Of a DNA stretch of 20,262 bases, positions 1 to 7,020 are shown piece by piece. A program made the position numbers and the translations under genes. The notes below the pieces were generated by a model, which was given only the letters and a program-made list of their open reading frames with translations, was not told the DNA's origin and did no database searches. Position 1 is the first letter of the stretch; each line of letters starts with the position of its first letter. The stretch comes from an uncultured Bacteroidales bacterium (GTDB taxonomy: Bacteria > Bacteroidota > Bacteroidia > Bacteroidales > Muribaculaceae): assembly GCA_947177325.1 (NCBI GenBank), contig CAMWUH010000010.1, positions 1 to 20,262 of the forward strand. The letters are read 5' to 3'.

Positions 1-1
1 C

Positions 2-1024
2 TTATTTCTTATAGATGGCCGACATGCCGGGGCGCAAACCGTCAACTTTTTCAGTGGGGCGAGCCTTGATTTGGAAAGTACGGCTGTCCCAGTCGCCGGT
101 TGATTTGGTAGAGTGCCAGGTTGCGTAAGAACCCATGTCGCGAACGTAGTACACTTCTACTTCTATATCTTTCTCCCCTAAAGCAGGAATCATAACAGTG
201 ATCTTTTTGCCCACAGGGAGTTGGTCGAGAAGTTCTTCGCGCACATTGAATGTAACCCAGCGGTCGTCGGTTTTCAAAAGACTCATAATTGGAGCTCCCA
301 AAGCCACGAGTTCGGTTTCGTGGGGATAAATCTGGTCAATAGTGCCTGAGAAAGGAGCAACAAGATAGCTGTCGTCGAGAAGCGCTTGCACTTGACCAAC
401 GCTACCTCCGGCAGCTTGCACCATTGCGCGGGTTGATTCTTTATCTTCGCTTTGAGCACCGGCTTTGGCAAGCGAAAGTTGGCTGCGGGCCGCACTAAGT
501 TGAGCTTTGGCTGCGTCGTAAGCGGCTTTGGCTTCATCGCGTTTTTGCTCGGCTATAACCCCTTCATTAAACAAGCGTTCCATTCGCTCGTAGGTTTTTT
601 GGGTAATGGTGACGGCTGCTTGGGCCTGGTTAACTATGTCTTGAGCTGCCTGAATTATCTGCACGCGAGTGCCGGCATCAACTTTGCGGTTTTGAGCGCG
701 GGCTACATCCTCCATAGCTTGTGCCTGAACCATCTGGGCGTCGACTAAAGCTGAAGTGATATGAACAAGAGTGTCGCCGGCGGCTACTGTATCGCCTTCC
801 GATACATACAGCTCGGCCACACGTCCGGGCAATTTGCCTGATATTCTTATAGTTGTGCCCTCAACTTGCCCCTCTATAATTTCTGAGCGGGTGTTGAGGC
901 AAAGGAAGCCGATAATTGCCAGGGCAATTACGACGATAGCGATAATCACCATTGCTCCGAGCAAGCCGCGCGAGGCCTTGCGGAGTTCTTGAGGTGTGGG
1001 CTGATTGTTAGCGTTGGTATCCAT
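2..1024 (-). CDS. HlyD-family periplasmic adaptor (membrane fusion) protein
   Basis: This is a complete 340-residue protein whose TAA stop lies at the very left edge. A short cytoplasmic head is followed by one membrane helix (about residues 19-43). The first half of a biotinyl-lipoyl domain follows (about 55-90, with the EGDTVAAGDTL turn), then a heptad-rich coiled coil (about 90-205) and the second lipoyl half (FSGTIDQIYPHE, about 224-235). The beta-barrel part ends with a conserved SRTFQIKARP-like stretch. Adaptors of this family bridge an inner-membrane pump and a TolC-type channel. The gene starts 60 nt after the TolC-family gene and is surely cotranscribed with it. The C-terminal segment resembles YhiI/YbhG adaptors that work with ABC-2 permeases, but an EmrB-type MFS partner is also possible. 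The partner would lie beyond position 1, so the substrate is unknown. Confidence 0.93.
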   Translation of the reverse strand: MDTNANNQPTPQELRKASRGLLGAMVIIAIVVIALAIIGFLCLNTRSEIIEGQVEGTTIRISGKLPGRVAELYVSEGDTVAAGDTLVHITSALVDAQMVQAQAMEDVARAQNRKVDAGTRVQIIQAAQDIVNQAQAAVTITQKTYERMERLFNEGVIAEQKRDEAKAAYDAAKAQLSAARSQLSLAKAGAQSEDKESTRAMVQAAGGSVGQVQALLDDSYLVAPFSGTIDQIYPHETELVALGAPIMSLLKTDDRWVTFNVREELLDQLPVGKKITVMIPALGEKDIEVEVYYVRDMGSYATWHSTKSTGDWDSRTFQIKARPTEKVDGLRPGMSAIYKK

Positions 1025-1084
1025 TGTATATAGATTGTAGAATTTATTATTCGTAATAATTATGAGATTGTTTGCGTGCGATTG

Positions 1085-2545
1085 TTAGGGAACGAGTGTT
1101 CCGAGAGCTTTACGCAGATATGTGTCGCAGAGTCTTACGTCAATCATTGCATCGATCTGCTCTGAGTGGGCTTTGAGCCACGCTGTTTGTGCCTCCATGA
1201 CATTGTCGGTGGTGGCTACACCCTCCTCGTAGCCGAGAGTGGCGGTGCGAAGGTTTTCGTCAGCGCGAGCCAGGTTGGCAACCGTCATGTTGTAGGTTTT
1301 ATAAGCTTCGGTGGTTTTTAGCGCTGCTTGATTAACTTGAAGTTCAATCATATCTTCGGCATCTTGCAATTCCAATTGGGCAATAACCCGCTTGCTTTCA
1401 GCCTGGCGATATTTAGCCATGTTGCCCCCCCAGTGCCACAACGGGATTGTCACCATTGCGCCGACCGAGAAGCCACCGCCGAAGCGTTTTTTAAATCCGT
1501 CGTTCATGTTGGGATTGGAGAACTCGTAGGCGCCGACCAAGGCAATGTTGGGGAGCATCGACGCGCGAGCCACATTCTGCTCTTGCTTGGCAATGTCAAC
1601 GCCTAATCTGAGCGCTTGAACGTCGGCACGACGGTTATAAATATCCTGCATATTATATGATTTGGCAACTTCGGCTTCAACCAATGCTTGCTCATCAAAA
1701 GTTTCATCTTCGAGAGTGAAAGTGGTATCGACCGGTAAACCGCATACTTGTGCGAGCAGCATGCGCGACAGCTTCAATCCGTTTTCAACCTTTACCAAGT
1801 CAACCTGGGCTGAATTGAGCTTCACGTCTACGCTCAGTTGGTCGCTGCGGGTAGCGACACCCTCCTGCACCATGCGGCGCACATCGTTTGAAAGCGAGTC
1901 AAGCAGATTGACGTAGCTAACTGCCAATTCATGTTTGGCCTTGAGCGACACTACTTGCCAATAGGCGGCGTCAACTGCGTAGACCACGTTTTGCGCTTCG
2001 TTCTCATACAGTTTGCCATAAAGTTTCTCAGCCGCATCTGCCATTTTATTGAGCGCCACAATTTTGCCACCCATATAAATCGGCTGGGTCAAAGTAACTG
2101 CGCCAAAAAACACGTTGTGGATGTCAAATGTCATGGCATCTTTCGGAATGAGTGCTACGGTTGAAGGGATATATTCGCCGTTTGGCCCCTTTACCGGCAT
2201 TCCCGTTTCGGGATTTGTCACGAGATTGAATTCATAGCTTCCTTTTTCCAAATCGAAAGTTTTGGTGGGGAGCAACTGGTCAGAATCAAAAATCGAAATG
2301 TTACGCTGATTATAAGCATATCCTCCGGCGAAATCAATGCCGGGCAAATAGGCTGCGAAGGCTTCGCGCTTGGCATATTTGGCTGTGTTGATTCGTTCGC
2401 GACTCATCATCAACGATTTGTTGCTTTCAAGAGCCATGGCTCGGCATGAGTCAAGCGAAACGGGTTGCACCGATTGGGCTTCGGCTGTCAGCAATGAAGC
2501 GCCCATCAAAACTGAACCTGCAAATACGATGAATTTCAATCTCAT
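1085..2545 (-). CDS. TolC-family outer membrane efflux protein
   Basis: This 486-residue protein is the outer-membrane channel of a tripartite export system. It opens with a signal peptide (MRLKFIVFAGSVLMGASLL, cleavage likely after AEA near residue 24). Two homologous OEP repeats follow. Both are rich in long Ala/Glu/Gln helices, with the usual xALxSN(K/R)SLxxxRE pattern near the start and a GVATTDNVMEAQTAWLKAHSE pattern near the end of the second repeat. The length is normal for the family. I start at the ATG at 2545 rather than the in-frame TTG at 2572, because the ATG leads directly into the signal peptide. It is the first gene of the pair with the HlyD adaptor. Its promoter is unclear: the best -7 match on the minus strand is TAAATTTG at 2635-2642, and it lacks a TTTG at the right distance. 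Confidence 0.94.
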   Translation of the reverse strand: MRLKFIVFAGSVLMGASLLTAEAQSVQPVSLDSCRAMALESNKSLMMSRERINTAKYAKREAFAAYLPGIDFAGGYAYNQRNISIFDSDQLLPTKTFDLEKGSYEFNLVTNPETGMPVKGPNGEYIPSTVALIPKDAMTFDIHNVFFGAVTLTQPIYMGGKIVALNKMADAAEKLYGKLYENEAQNVVYAVDAAYWQVVSLKAKHELAVSYVNLLDSLSNDVRRMVQEGVATRSDQLSVDVKLNSAQVDLVKVENGLKLSRMLLAQVCGLPVDTTFTLEDETFDEQALVEAEVAKSYNMQDIYNRRADVQALRLGVDIAKQEQNVARASMLPNIALVGAYEFSNPNMNDGFKKRFGGGFSVGAMVTIPLWHWGGNMAKYRQAESKRVIAQLELQDAEDMIELQVNQAALKTTEAYKTYNMTVANLARADENLRTATLGYEEGVATTDNVMEAQTAWLKAHSEQIDAMIDVRLCDTYLRKALGTLVP

Positions 2546-2784
2546 AAATATTTCTGTTTTTAAATAACTCAAAGCTGCTGCTCTTGACGAACTTCAGCCT
2601 TATGTTTGTTGACATGGTTGAAACGTAGCCGTGACAAATTTAAAGGAGGATACTGTTGTGCTTTCCTCAAGCTACAGTTTTATAACGCTACGGACTCCAA
2701 TAAAGTTGAGCACTAAATTAACAAAATTTTTCCCAAAAAACAACAAAGGGGATATTTTGAGATTTTTCCCGGTTTCCGCTATAT

Positions 2785-2792
2785 TAACTTTG
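2785..2792 (+). promoter_or_regulatory. Bacteroidetes-type -7 element without a good -33
   Basis: TAACTTTG followed by CA is identical to the -7 element of the convincing tRNA promoter at 4267-4274. The nearest upstream TTTG (2756-2759) is 25 nt away, against the usual 19-21, so the match is incomplete. It would drive plus-strand transcription into a region without a protein gene. Confidence 0.3.
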
Positions 2793-2843
2793 CAACTGAA
2801 AAGCTTTTCAACCCAATCTGTTTTTTTTGTCAACAACAATCCT

Positions 2844-2855
2844 GTAGTCGACTAC
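2844..2855. promoter_or_regulatory. Perfect 12-bp palindrome, possible operator
   Basis: GTAGTCGACTAC is self-complementary over its whole length. It lies about 300 nt upstream of the TolC-family start, where a TetR or MarR type regulator of an efflux operon could bind. No regulator gene is in the window, so the role is a guess. Confidence 0.25.
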
Positions 2856-2923
2856 CATCCTACCCAACATTCACAGAAACTCCTCAATTACCTGACGACT
2901 TGACATCATTTCCCGCTTACCTC

Positions 2924-2969
2924 TTCCGATAAGAAGTTAAATTAAGACGACCGGAGGAACTTATCGGAA
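2924..2969. repeat. 10-bp perfect inverted repeat with 26-nt spacer
   Basis: TTCCGATAAG at 2924-2933 is answered exactly by CTTATCGGAA at 2960-2969. The spacer is too long for a typical terminator loop, so it could be a two-half-site operator or a stem in an RNA. No T-run follows on either strand. Confidence 0.4.
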
Positions 2970-3023
2970 AGCGTAATCTGAAATTGACCGAGAGTCGTTG
3001 AAGTTGAAAATGTTGCTTAGGGA

Positions 3024-3057
3024 GTTGCATATCCGGGCCCGACACCGGTTATGCAAC
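3024..3057 (-). terminator. Strong hairpin downstream of the cation transporter gene
   Basis: GTTGCATATCCGG (3024-3036) pairs with CCGGTTATGCAAC (3045-3057) over 13 bp with one mismatch and an 8-nt loop. It lies about 50 nt past the stop of the CDF gene on the minus strand, so it probably ends that transcript. On the minus strand there is no clear U-run. On the plus strand it is followed by CCCCCTTTT, so it could equally end a plus-strand transcript. Confidence 0.45.
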
Positions 3058-3108
3058 CCCCTTTTCGTGTTTTACCCCTGCAGTTAGCAAATGTTGGAGA
3101 ACCGGGGT

Positions 3109-4050
3109 TTAGGCCTGTTCGCTGCGATGAAACGGCTCCATGTGGATTGATATCAGGGTATCGGAGCCGAAACGCTCGCGCAGTCGCCGTTCTAATTCCG
3201 AAGCTATCGAATGTGCCCGCTCAAGGGTCATGTCGGCCGATAGTTTTATGTGCGATTCAATGGCCCGGTGCGACCCTATTTTGCGAGTGCGCAGGCGATG
3301 ATAATCCTTAACATCGGGTGTAGAGCGAATTATATCCTCGATTTCTGCAACTTCGGCCGGAGAGAGCGATGCCTCGGTCAATTCTTCAATTGCCGGCTTT
3401 GTGATATCAAAGGCAGCCTTGATTACAAAGCCACTGACAATAACGGCAGCTATCGGGTCAAGAATGGCGAATTTGTTGCCTAACAAAATTGCTCCTCCCA
3501 CACCTATCAAGGTTGCTATTGAAGTCATTGCGTCGCTGCGATGATGCCAGGCGTTAGCTACCAAAGCACCGGAGTCGATGCGCTTGCCGTTTCTGACCGT
3601 ATATTGAAACAGCCACTCTTTTGAAGCGATTGACACTACGGCAGCCACCAGCGCGATAACTCCCGGTGAGGCAAGCGTCTCACCTTTGATAACGCTGATT
3701 ATTTTTGAAATGCCGTCAATCGCTATCCCTACACCGACAACAAACAAAAGCAAACCGATCAGTGCCGACGCAAGAGTCTCATATTTCGCATGGCCGTAGG
3801 GGTGGTTGTTGTCAACTGGCTTTGATGCAATTTTGACGAATATCAACACTGCCAAATCCGAAATCAAATCTGACAGTGAGTGGCAGGCATCGGCTATCAT
3901 CGCCGAGCTTCGACCTAAGATGCCGGCCACGAATTTGAGCACGGCCAAAGCTATGTTGACTATTGTACCTACTATTGTCACCTTATAAATAGTGCGTTCT
4001 CTGAGCTTTTCCGAGGGCTCGGGAGCGGCCGTCGTTTTTGAGGTAGTCAT
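3109..4050 (-). CDS. Cation diffusion facilitator (CDF) family transporter
   Basis: This 313-residue inner-membrane protein exports divalent metal ions by proton antiport. About six hydrophobic segments span residues 20-220, followed by a cytoplasmic domain of roughly 95 residues. The metal-site motifs are visible: H57-SLS-D61 in the second helix and H169-HRS-D173 in the fifth. The family loop HPYGHAKYE lies at 83-91. The C-terminal domain contains the repeat-type dimer sequence ending ISIHMEP. HxxxD in both helices suggests zinc or a similar ion, but manganese or iron cannot be excluded. The gene is alone on its strand here. A Bacteroidetes promoter at 4197-4228 precedes it, giving a leader of about 140 nt. 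No metal-responsive site was recognised. Confidence 0.93.
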   Translation of the reverse strand: MTTSKTTAAPEPSEKLRERTIYKVTIVGTIVNIALAVLKFVAGILGRSSAMIADACHSLSDLISDLAVLIFVKIASKPVDNNHPYGHAKYETLASALIGLLLFVVGVGIAIDGISKIISVIKGETLASPGVIALVAAVVSIASKEWLFQYTVRNGKRIDSGALVANAWHHRSDAMTSIATLIGVGGAILLGNKFAILDPIAAVIVSGFVIKAAFDITKPAIEELTEASLSPAEVAEIEDIIRSTPDVKDYHRLRTRKIGSHRAIESHIKLSADMTLERAHSIASELERRLRERFGSDTLISIHMEPFHRSEQA

Positions 4051-4196
4051 TCTTTTATGAATATAAAGTTAGAGGAATAAACTGAATTGCCTTTAGAAGA
4101 TATTATAATTTTCAGCAGTTACTTACTTAAATATCGTATACCTGCATTATAATAATATTAACTCAAATTTTATGATAATGGTTGTTCTTTGAGTCG

Positions 4197-4228
4197 CAAA
4201 GTTAGGTTTTTTGTAAAAATATTGCAAT
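4197..4228 (-). promoter_or_regulatory. Promoter for the cation transporter gene
   Basis: Read on the minus strand, ATTG (4225-4228) is followed after 20 nt by TAACTTTG (4197-4204). This matches the Bacteroidetes -33/-7 pattern apart from one base in the -33. It points toward the CDF gene, which starts about 150 nt downstream. Confidence 0.6.
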
Positions 4229-4242
4229 TGAAGCAAAAAAAA

Positions 4243-4274
4243 TTTGGTCTTTTCAAAGATTGTTGCTAACTTTG
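4243..4274 (+). promoter_or_regulatory. Promoter for the tRNA gene
   Basis: TTTG (4243-4246), a 20-nt spacer and TAACTTTG (4267-4274) form a full match to the Bacteroidetes primary sigma factor promoter. The tRNA begins 46 nt after the -7 element. The -33 elements of this promoter and of the divergent one are only 14 nt apart. Confidence 0.75.
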
Positions 4275-4320
4275 CAGTCGCAAATCGGAACGACAACCTA
4301 CTCTTGTCAATCCAAATTAT

Positions 4321-4394
4321 GGCGGGATAGCTCAGTTGGTTAGAGCGTCGGATTCATAACCCGGAGGTCCCGAGTTCAATTCTCGGTCCCGCTA
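4321..4394 (+). tRNA. tRNA with CAT anticodon, probably elongator tRNA-Met
   Basis: A full cloverleaf of 74 nt can be folded. The acceptor stem is GGCGGGA/TCCCGCT (first pair G-T), with TA at positions 8-9. The D stem is GCTC/GAGC, the anticodon loop TTCATAA, and the T arm CCGAG-TTCAATT-CTCGG. The discriminator is A and CCA is not encoded. The D stem and base-paired first position argue against an initiator, although the anticodon stem carries GGA/CCC, close to the initiator GGG/CCC signature, with an A-C mismatch at 31-39. A CAT anticodon could also belong to tRNA-Ile2 if TilS converts the C to lysidine. Elongator Met is my preference. Confidence 0.93.
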
Positions 4395-4421
4395 CTTTAA
4401 TTGTGAATATCTCTTATAAAG

Positions 4422-4457
4422 GCTGTGTCAGATACCTCTTTCCGACACAGCTCTTTT
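4422..4457 (+). terminator. Hairpin after the tRNA, in the leader of the DUF389 gene
   Basis: GCTGTGTC (4422-4429) pairs perfectly with GACACAGC (4444-4451) around a 14-nt loop. TCTTTT (4452-4457) follows, which is the form of an intrinsic terminator. It begins 27 nt after the tRNA and ends 20 nt before the DUF389 start codon. No promoter was found between them, so it may act as a partial terminator or attenuator for the downstream genes. Confidence 0.6.
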
Positions 4458-4477
4458 GCTTTAACAACTCTTTTACC

Positions 4478-5941
4478 ATGTCTGTCAACAATTCACCATC
4501 TCAATCGACCGACTCTACGGCAACTGCTACTCAAGCTCCGCAGTCGCGCCATGCTCAGCGCTTCAATGATTGGATTGCGTCTATTAAAAGCTATTTCAAT
4601 TTGACCAACGACCTGCTCCCGCAAGCCGATGCCGAAGCTGAAATCCGTGCCGGTGTCTCGTTTAAAGGTTCACAGTTGTTGATTTTGATTTTCGCAATTT
4701 TTGTTGCGTCGCTTGGCCTCAACACTGATTCCGTGCCGGTTATTATTGGTGCCATGTTGATTTCCCCGTTGATGGGTCCGATTATTGGCATGGGGCTCGG
4801 TATCGGTATTCACGACTATACGTTGTTAACCCGAAGTGTGCGCAACATCGGCATGGCCATGATTGGTTCAATACTCGCTTCGGCCCTCTATTTCCTCGTT
4901 TCGCCTCAGTTTGAAGGGGGAAGTCAACTCCTGGCGCGCACATCTCCCTCTATTTATGACGTACTGATTGCTCTCTTCGGCGGGGCCGCCGGCATTGTCA
5001 GCATAGCTTGTAAAAACAAAGGGCAGGTAATGCCCGGCGTTGCGATTGCCACTTCGCTCATGCCTCCGCTTTGCACCGTAGGCTATGGCCTTGCAACCTG
5101 GCAAGCCACTTATTTCTTTGGCGCTCTCTATCTCTTTTGCACCAACATGGTGTTCATCCTTTTCGCCACTTGGATTGGCGTTAAGTTGCTGCACTATAAA
5201 ACTATCGATGTGCCCAACACAAAGCGCGCACGCCGAGTGCAATCGCTCGTTTACACCATAGTTGTGGCAATGATCGCCTTAAGCTGCTATCTTACATTCC
5301 AGATGATTAGGAAAAACAATTTCCTTAATGCTGCCGACCGATTTGTGGCCAACGAAATGGTTTTCCCCAATACTCAGGTGCTCAGTCACAAGGCTCTCTA
5401 CTCTCATGGTCGCGGCACGATCGATGTAACCCTCATCGGTCAGGCCCTCCCCAAGGATTCCCTGCAGTTGGCAATGATGCAAAAGCTCGACTCCGTGGGG
5501 CTTGCCGGCACTCAGCTTAACATTCGCCAAGGATTCGCAATGTCATCAGGCGAAGCTATTGCTGAAGACCATGACGACTCACAACTCTACTTGATGATGC
5601 AACAAAGCATCATGTCGCGCGACCATGCCATCGACTCCCTCAAGTCAATAATCAACACTCAGCTTGATTTGACTCGTCAAGCCGAACACCTTGCCCCCGA
5701 GCTTCGCGTTCTCTTCCCGACCATCGACGATGTTGCATTGGCTCGCACTGTCGTGGCCGATGTTAAAGGACCCGGCGAGGGTGTTGACACAATCAACCTG
5801 ATTATGCTCAAGACCTCCAAGCAACTGGCCGGCAAAGAAATAGAGCGCATTGAAGAGTTTATTAAACTGCGTATCAACTCCCAAAAAATCAGCATATTGC
5901 AAAATCCTCCGGCTTTCCCGTGGAAAGTCGCCGAAAAATGA
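4478..5941 (+). CDS. DUF389-family integral membrane protein with long C-terminal tail
   Basis: This 487-residue protein has the DUF389 (TIGR00341-type) core. A soluble N-terminus rich in Ser, Thr and Gln (1-60) is followed by several membrane helices between about 65 and 275. The family motifs GAMLISPLMGPI (91-102) and GVAIATSLMPPLCTVGYGL (187-205) are present. After the last helix comes a soluble tail of about 210 residues with no motif I recognise. The molecular function of DUF389 is not established. I use the ATG at 4478: an in-frame GTG at 4403 would put a hairpin inside the coding sequence and add a segment unlike the family. The stop overlaps an ATG in ATGA with the gmd frame, so translation is probably coupled. 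Why a DUF389 protein precedes the fucose genes is unclear. Confidence 0.9.
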   Translation: MSVNNSPSQSTDSTATATQAPQSRHAQRFNDWIASIKSYFNLTNDLLPQADAEAEIRAGVSFKGSQLLILIFAIFVASLGLNTDSVPVIIGAMLISPLMGPIIGMGLGIGIHDYTLLTRSVRNIGMAMIGSILASALYFLVSPQFEGGSQLLARTSPSIYDVLIALFGGAAGIVSIACKNKGQVMPGVAIATSLMPPLCTVGYGLATWQATYFFGALYLFCTNMVFILFATWIGVKLLHYKTIDVPNTKRARRVQSLVYTIVVAMIALSCYLTFQMIRKNNFLNAADRFVANEMVFPNTQVLSHKALYSHGRGTIDVTLIGQALPKDSLQLAMMQKLDSVGLAGTQLNIRQGFAMSSGEAIAEDHDDSQLYLMMQQSIMSRDHAIDSLKSIINTQLDLTRQAEHLAPELRVLFPTIDDVALARTVVADVKGPGEGVDTINLIMLKTSKQLAGKEIERIEEFIKLRINSQKISILQNPPAFPWKVAEK

Positions 5942-5952
5942 TATTACCCATG

Positions 5953-7020
5953 GCAAAAGTAGCATTAATAACAGGCATTACCGGTCAGGACGGCTCTTAT
6001 CTGGCTGAATTTCTGATTGAAAAAGGTTACGACGTTCACGGCATTATGCGCCGCTCATCGTCGTTCAACACCGGCCGCATCGAGCATCTTTATCTCGACG
6101 AGTGGGTCAGGGATATGAAAAACAAGCGCCTCATTAACTTGCACTGGGGCGACATGACCGACACATCTTCCCTCATCCGCATCATTCAGCTTGTTAAGCC
6201 CGACGAGATTTATAATCTCGCTGCTCAGAGCCACGTCAAGGTGTCGTTCGACGTGCCGGAGTTCACCGCCGATGTCGACGCCGTGGGGCCTCTCCGACTC
6301 CTTGAAGCCGTCAGAATACTCGGCCTGGAAAAATCCACTCGCATCTATCAGGCCTCCACATCAGAGCTCTTCGGAAAGGTGCAGGAAGTGCCCCAGTCTG
6401 AAACTACTCCTTTTTATCCCCGCTCCCCCTATGGCGTGGCCAAGCAATATGGCTTTTGGATTACACGCAACTATCGCGAAAGCTATGGAATGTTTGCCGT
6501 CAACGGCATTCTCTTCAATCACGAGAGCGAGCGCCGTGGCGAAACTTTCGTTACCCGCAAAATCACAATCGCCGCTGCCCGAATAGCTCATGGCCTTCAA
6601 GACAAACTCTATCTCGGCAACCTCGATGCCATGCGCGACTGGGGCTATGCCCGCGACTACGTGGAGTGTATGTGGCTGATGCTGCAATTCCCCGAGCCTG
6701 AAGATTTCGTAATCGCTACCGGCGAGATGCACTCCGTGCGCGAGTTCTGCACTCTGGCATTTGCCCGTGCCGGCATTAATCTGCGCTGGGAGGGGAGTGG
6801 CATTGACGAGCGTGGCGTCGACACTGCCACCGGCAAAGTGCTCGTTGAGGTCGACCCGAAATATTTTCGTCCGTGCGAAGTCGAGCAACTGCTCGGCAAT
6901 CCCGAAAAGGCGCGCCGTCTGCTCGGCTGGAACCCGCGCAAAACCTCCTTTCAACAACTTGTCAACTTGATGGTTGACCACGATATGACCTACGTTACAA
7001 CAGCAAAGGACCGTTTATGA
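5953..7020 (+). CDS. gmd: GDP-mannose 4,6-dehydratase
   Basis: This enzyme converts GDP-D-mannose to GDP-4-keto-6-deoxy-D-mannose, the first step toward GDP-L-fucose. It is an extended SDR enzyme of 355 residues. The N-terminal NADP-binding motif GITGQDGSY spans 9-17. The catalytic set is T137 and E139 in QASTSELFG, with Y161 and K165 in PYGVAKQYG. The signature NHESERRGETFVTRK follows, and the DWGYARDYVE segment is also conserved. I chose the start MAKVALITG because family members begin there. An ATG at 5938 that overlaps the previous stop (ATGA) would add five residues (MILPM) and is a real alternative given likely translational coupling. It overlaps fcl by 4 nt. The full length and intact motifs indicate a working enzyme. 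Confidence 0.97.
   Translation, partial: AKVALITGITGQDGSYLAEFLIEKGYDVHGIMRRSSSFNTGRIEHLYLDEWVRDMKNKRLINLHWGDMTDTSSLIRIIQLVKPDEIYNLAAQSHVKVSFDVPEFTADVDAVGPLRLLEAVRILGLEKSTRIYQASTSELFGKVQEVPQSETTPFYPRSPYGVAKQYGFWITRNYRESYGMFAVNGILFNHESERRGETFVTRKITIAAARIAHGLQDKLYLGNLDAMRDWGYARDYVECMWLMLQFPEPEDFVIATGEMHSVREFCTLAFARAGINLRWEGSGIDERGVDTATGKVLVEVDPKYFRPCEVEQLLGNPEKARRLLGWNPRKTSFQQLVNLMVDHDMTYVTTAKDRL

Larger units (their letters stand above)
2546..3108. other. Intergenic region, 563 nt, with palindromes and no convincing gene
   Basis: This is the upstream region of the efflux operon and also the downstream region of the cation transporter. It is AT-rich in 2650-2830. It contains a -7-like element on the plus strand (2785-2792), a perfect 12-bp palindrome (2844-2855), a 10-bp inverted repeat (2924-2933 with 2960-2969) and a strong hairpin (3024-3057). 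The only open frame of any size, 2631-2903 on the plus strand, begins at GTG, has no family resemblance and is rejected. Confidence 0.6.

Noticed and set aside
2546..2572. Upstream TTG start for the TolC-family gene
   Set aside because: It would put nine residues in front of a standard signal peptide; the ATG at 2545 is a better start.
2631..2903. 90-residue open frame on the plus strand in the gene-poor gap
   Set aside because: GTG start, AT-rich composition, no signal peptide or family resemblance, and its sequence includes promoter-like and palindromic DNA.
4403..4477. GTG start for the DUF389 gene
   Set aside because: It would translate through the terminator-like hairpin after the tRNA and add 25 residues unlike the family.
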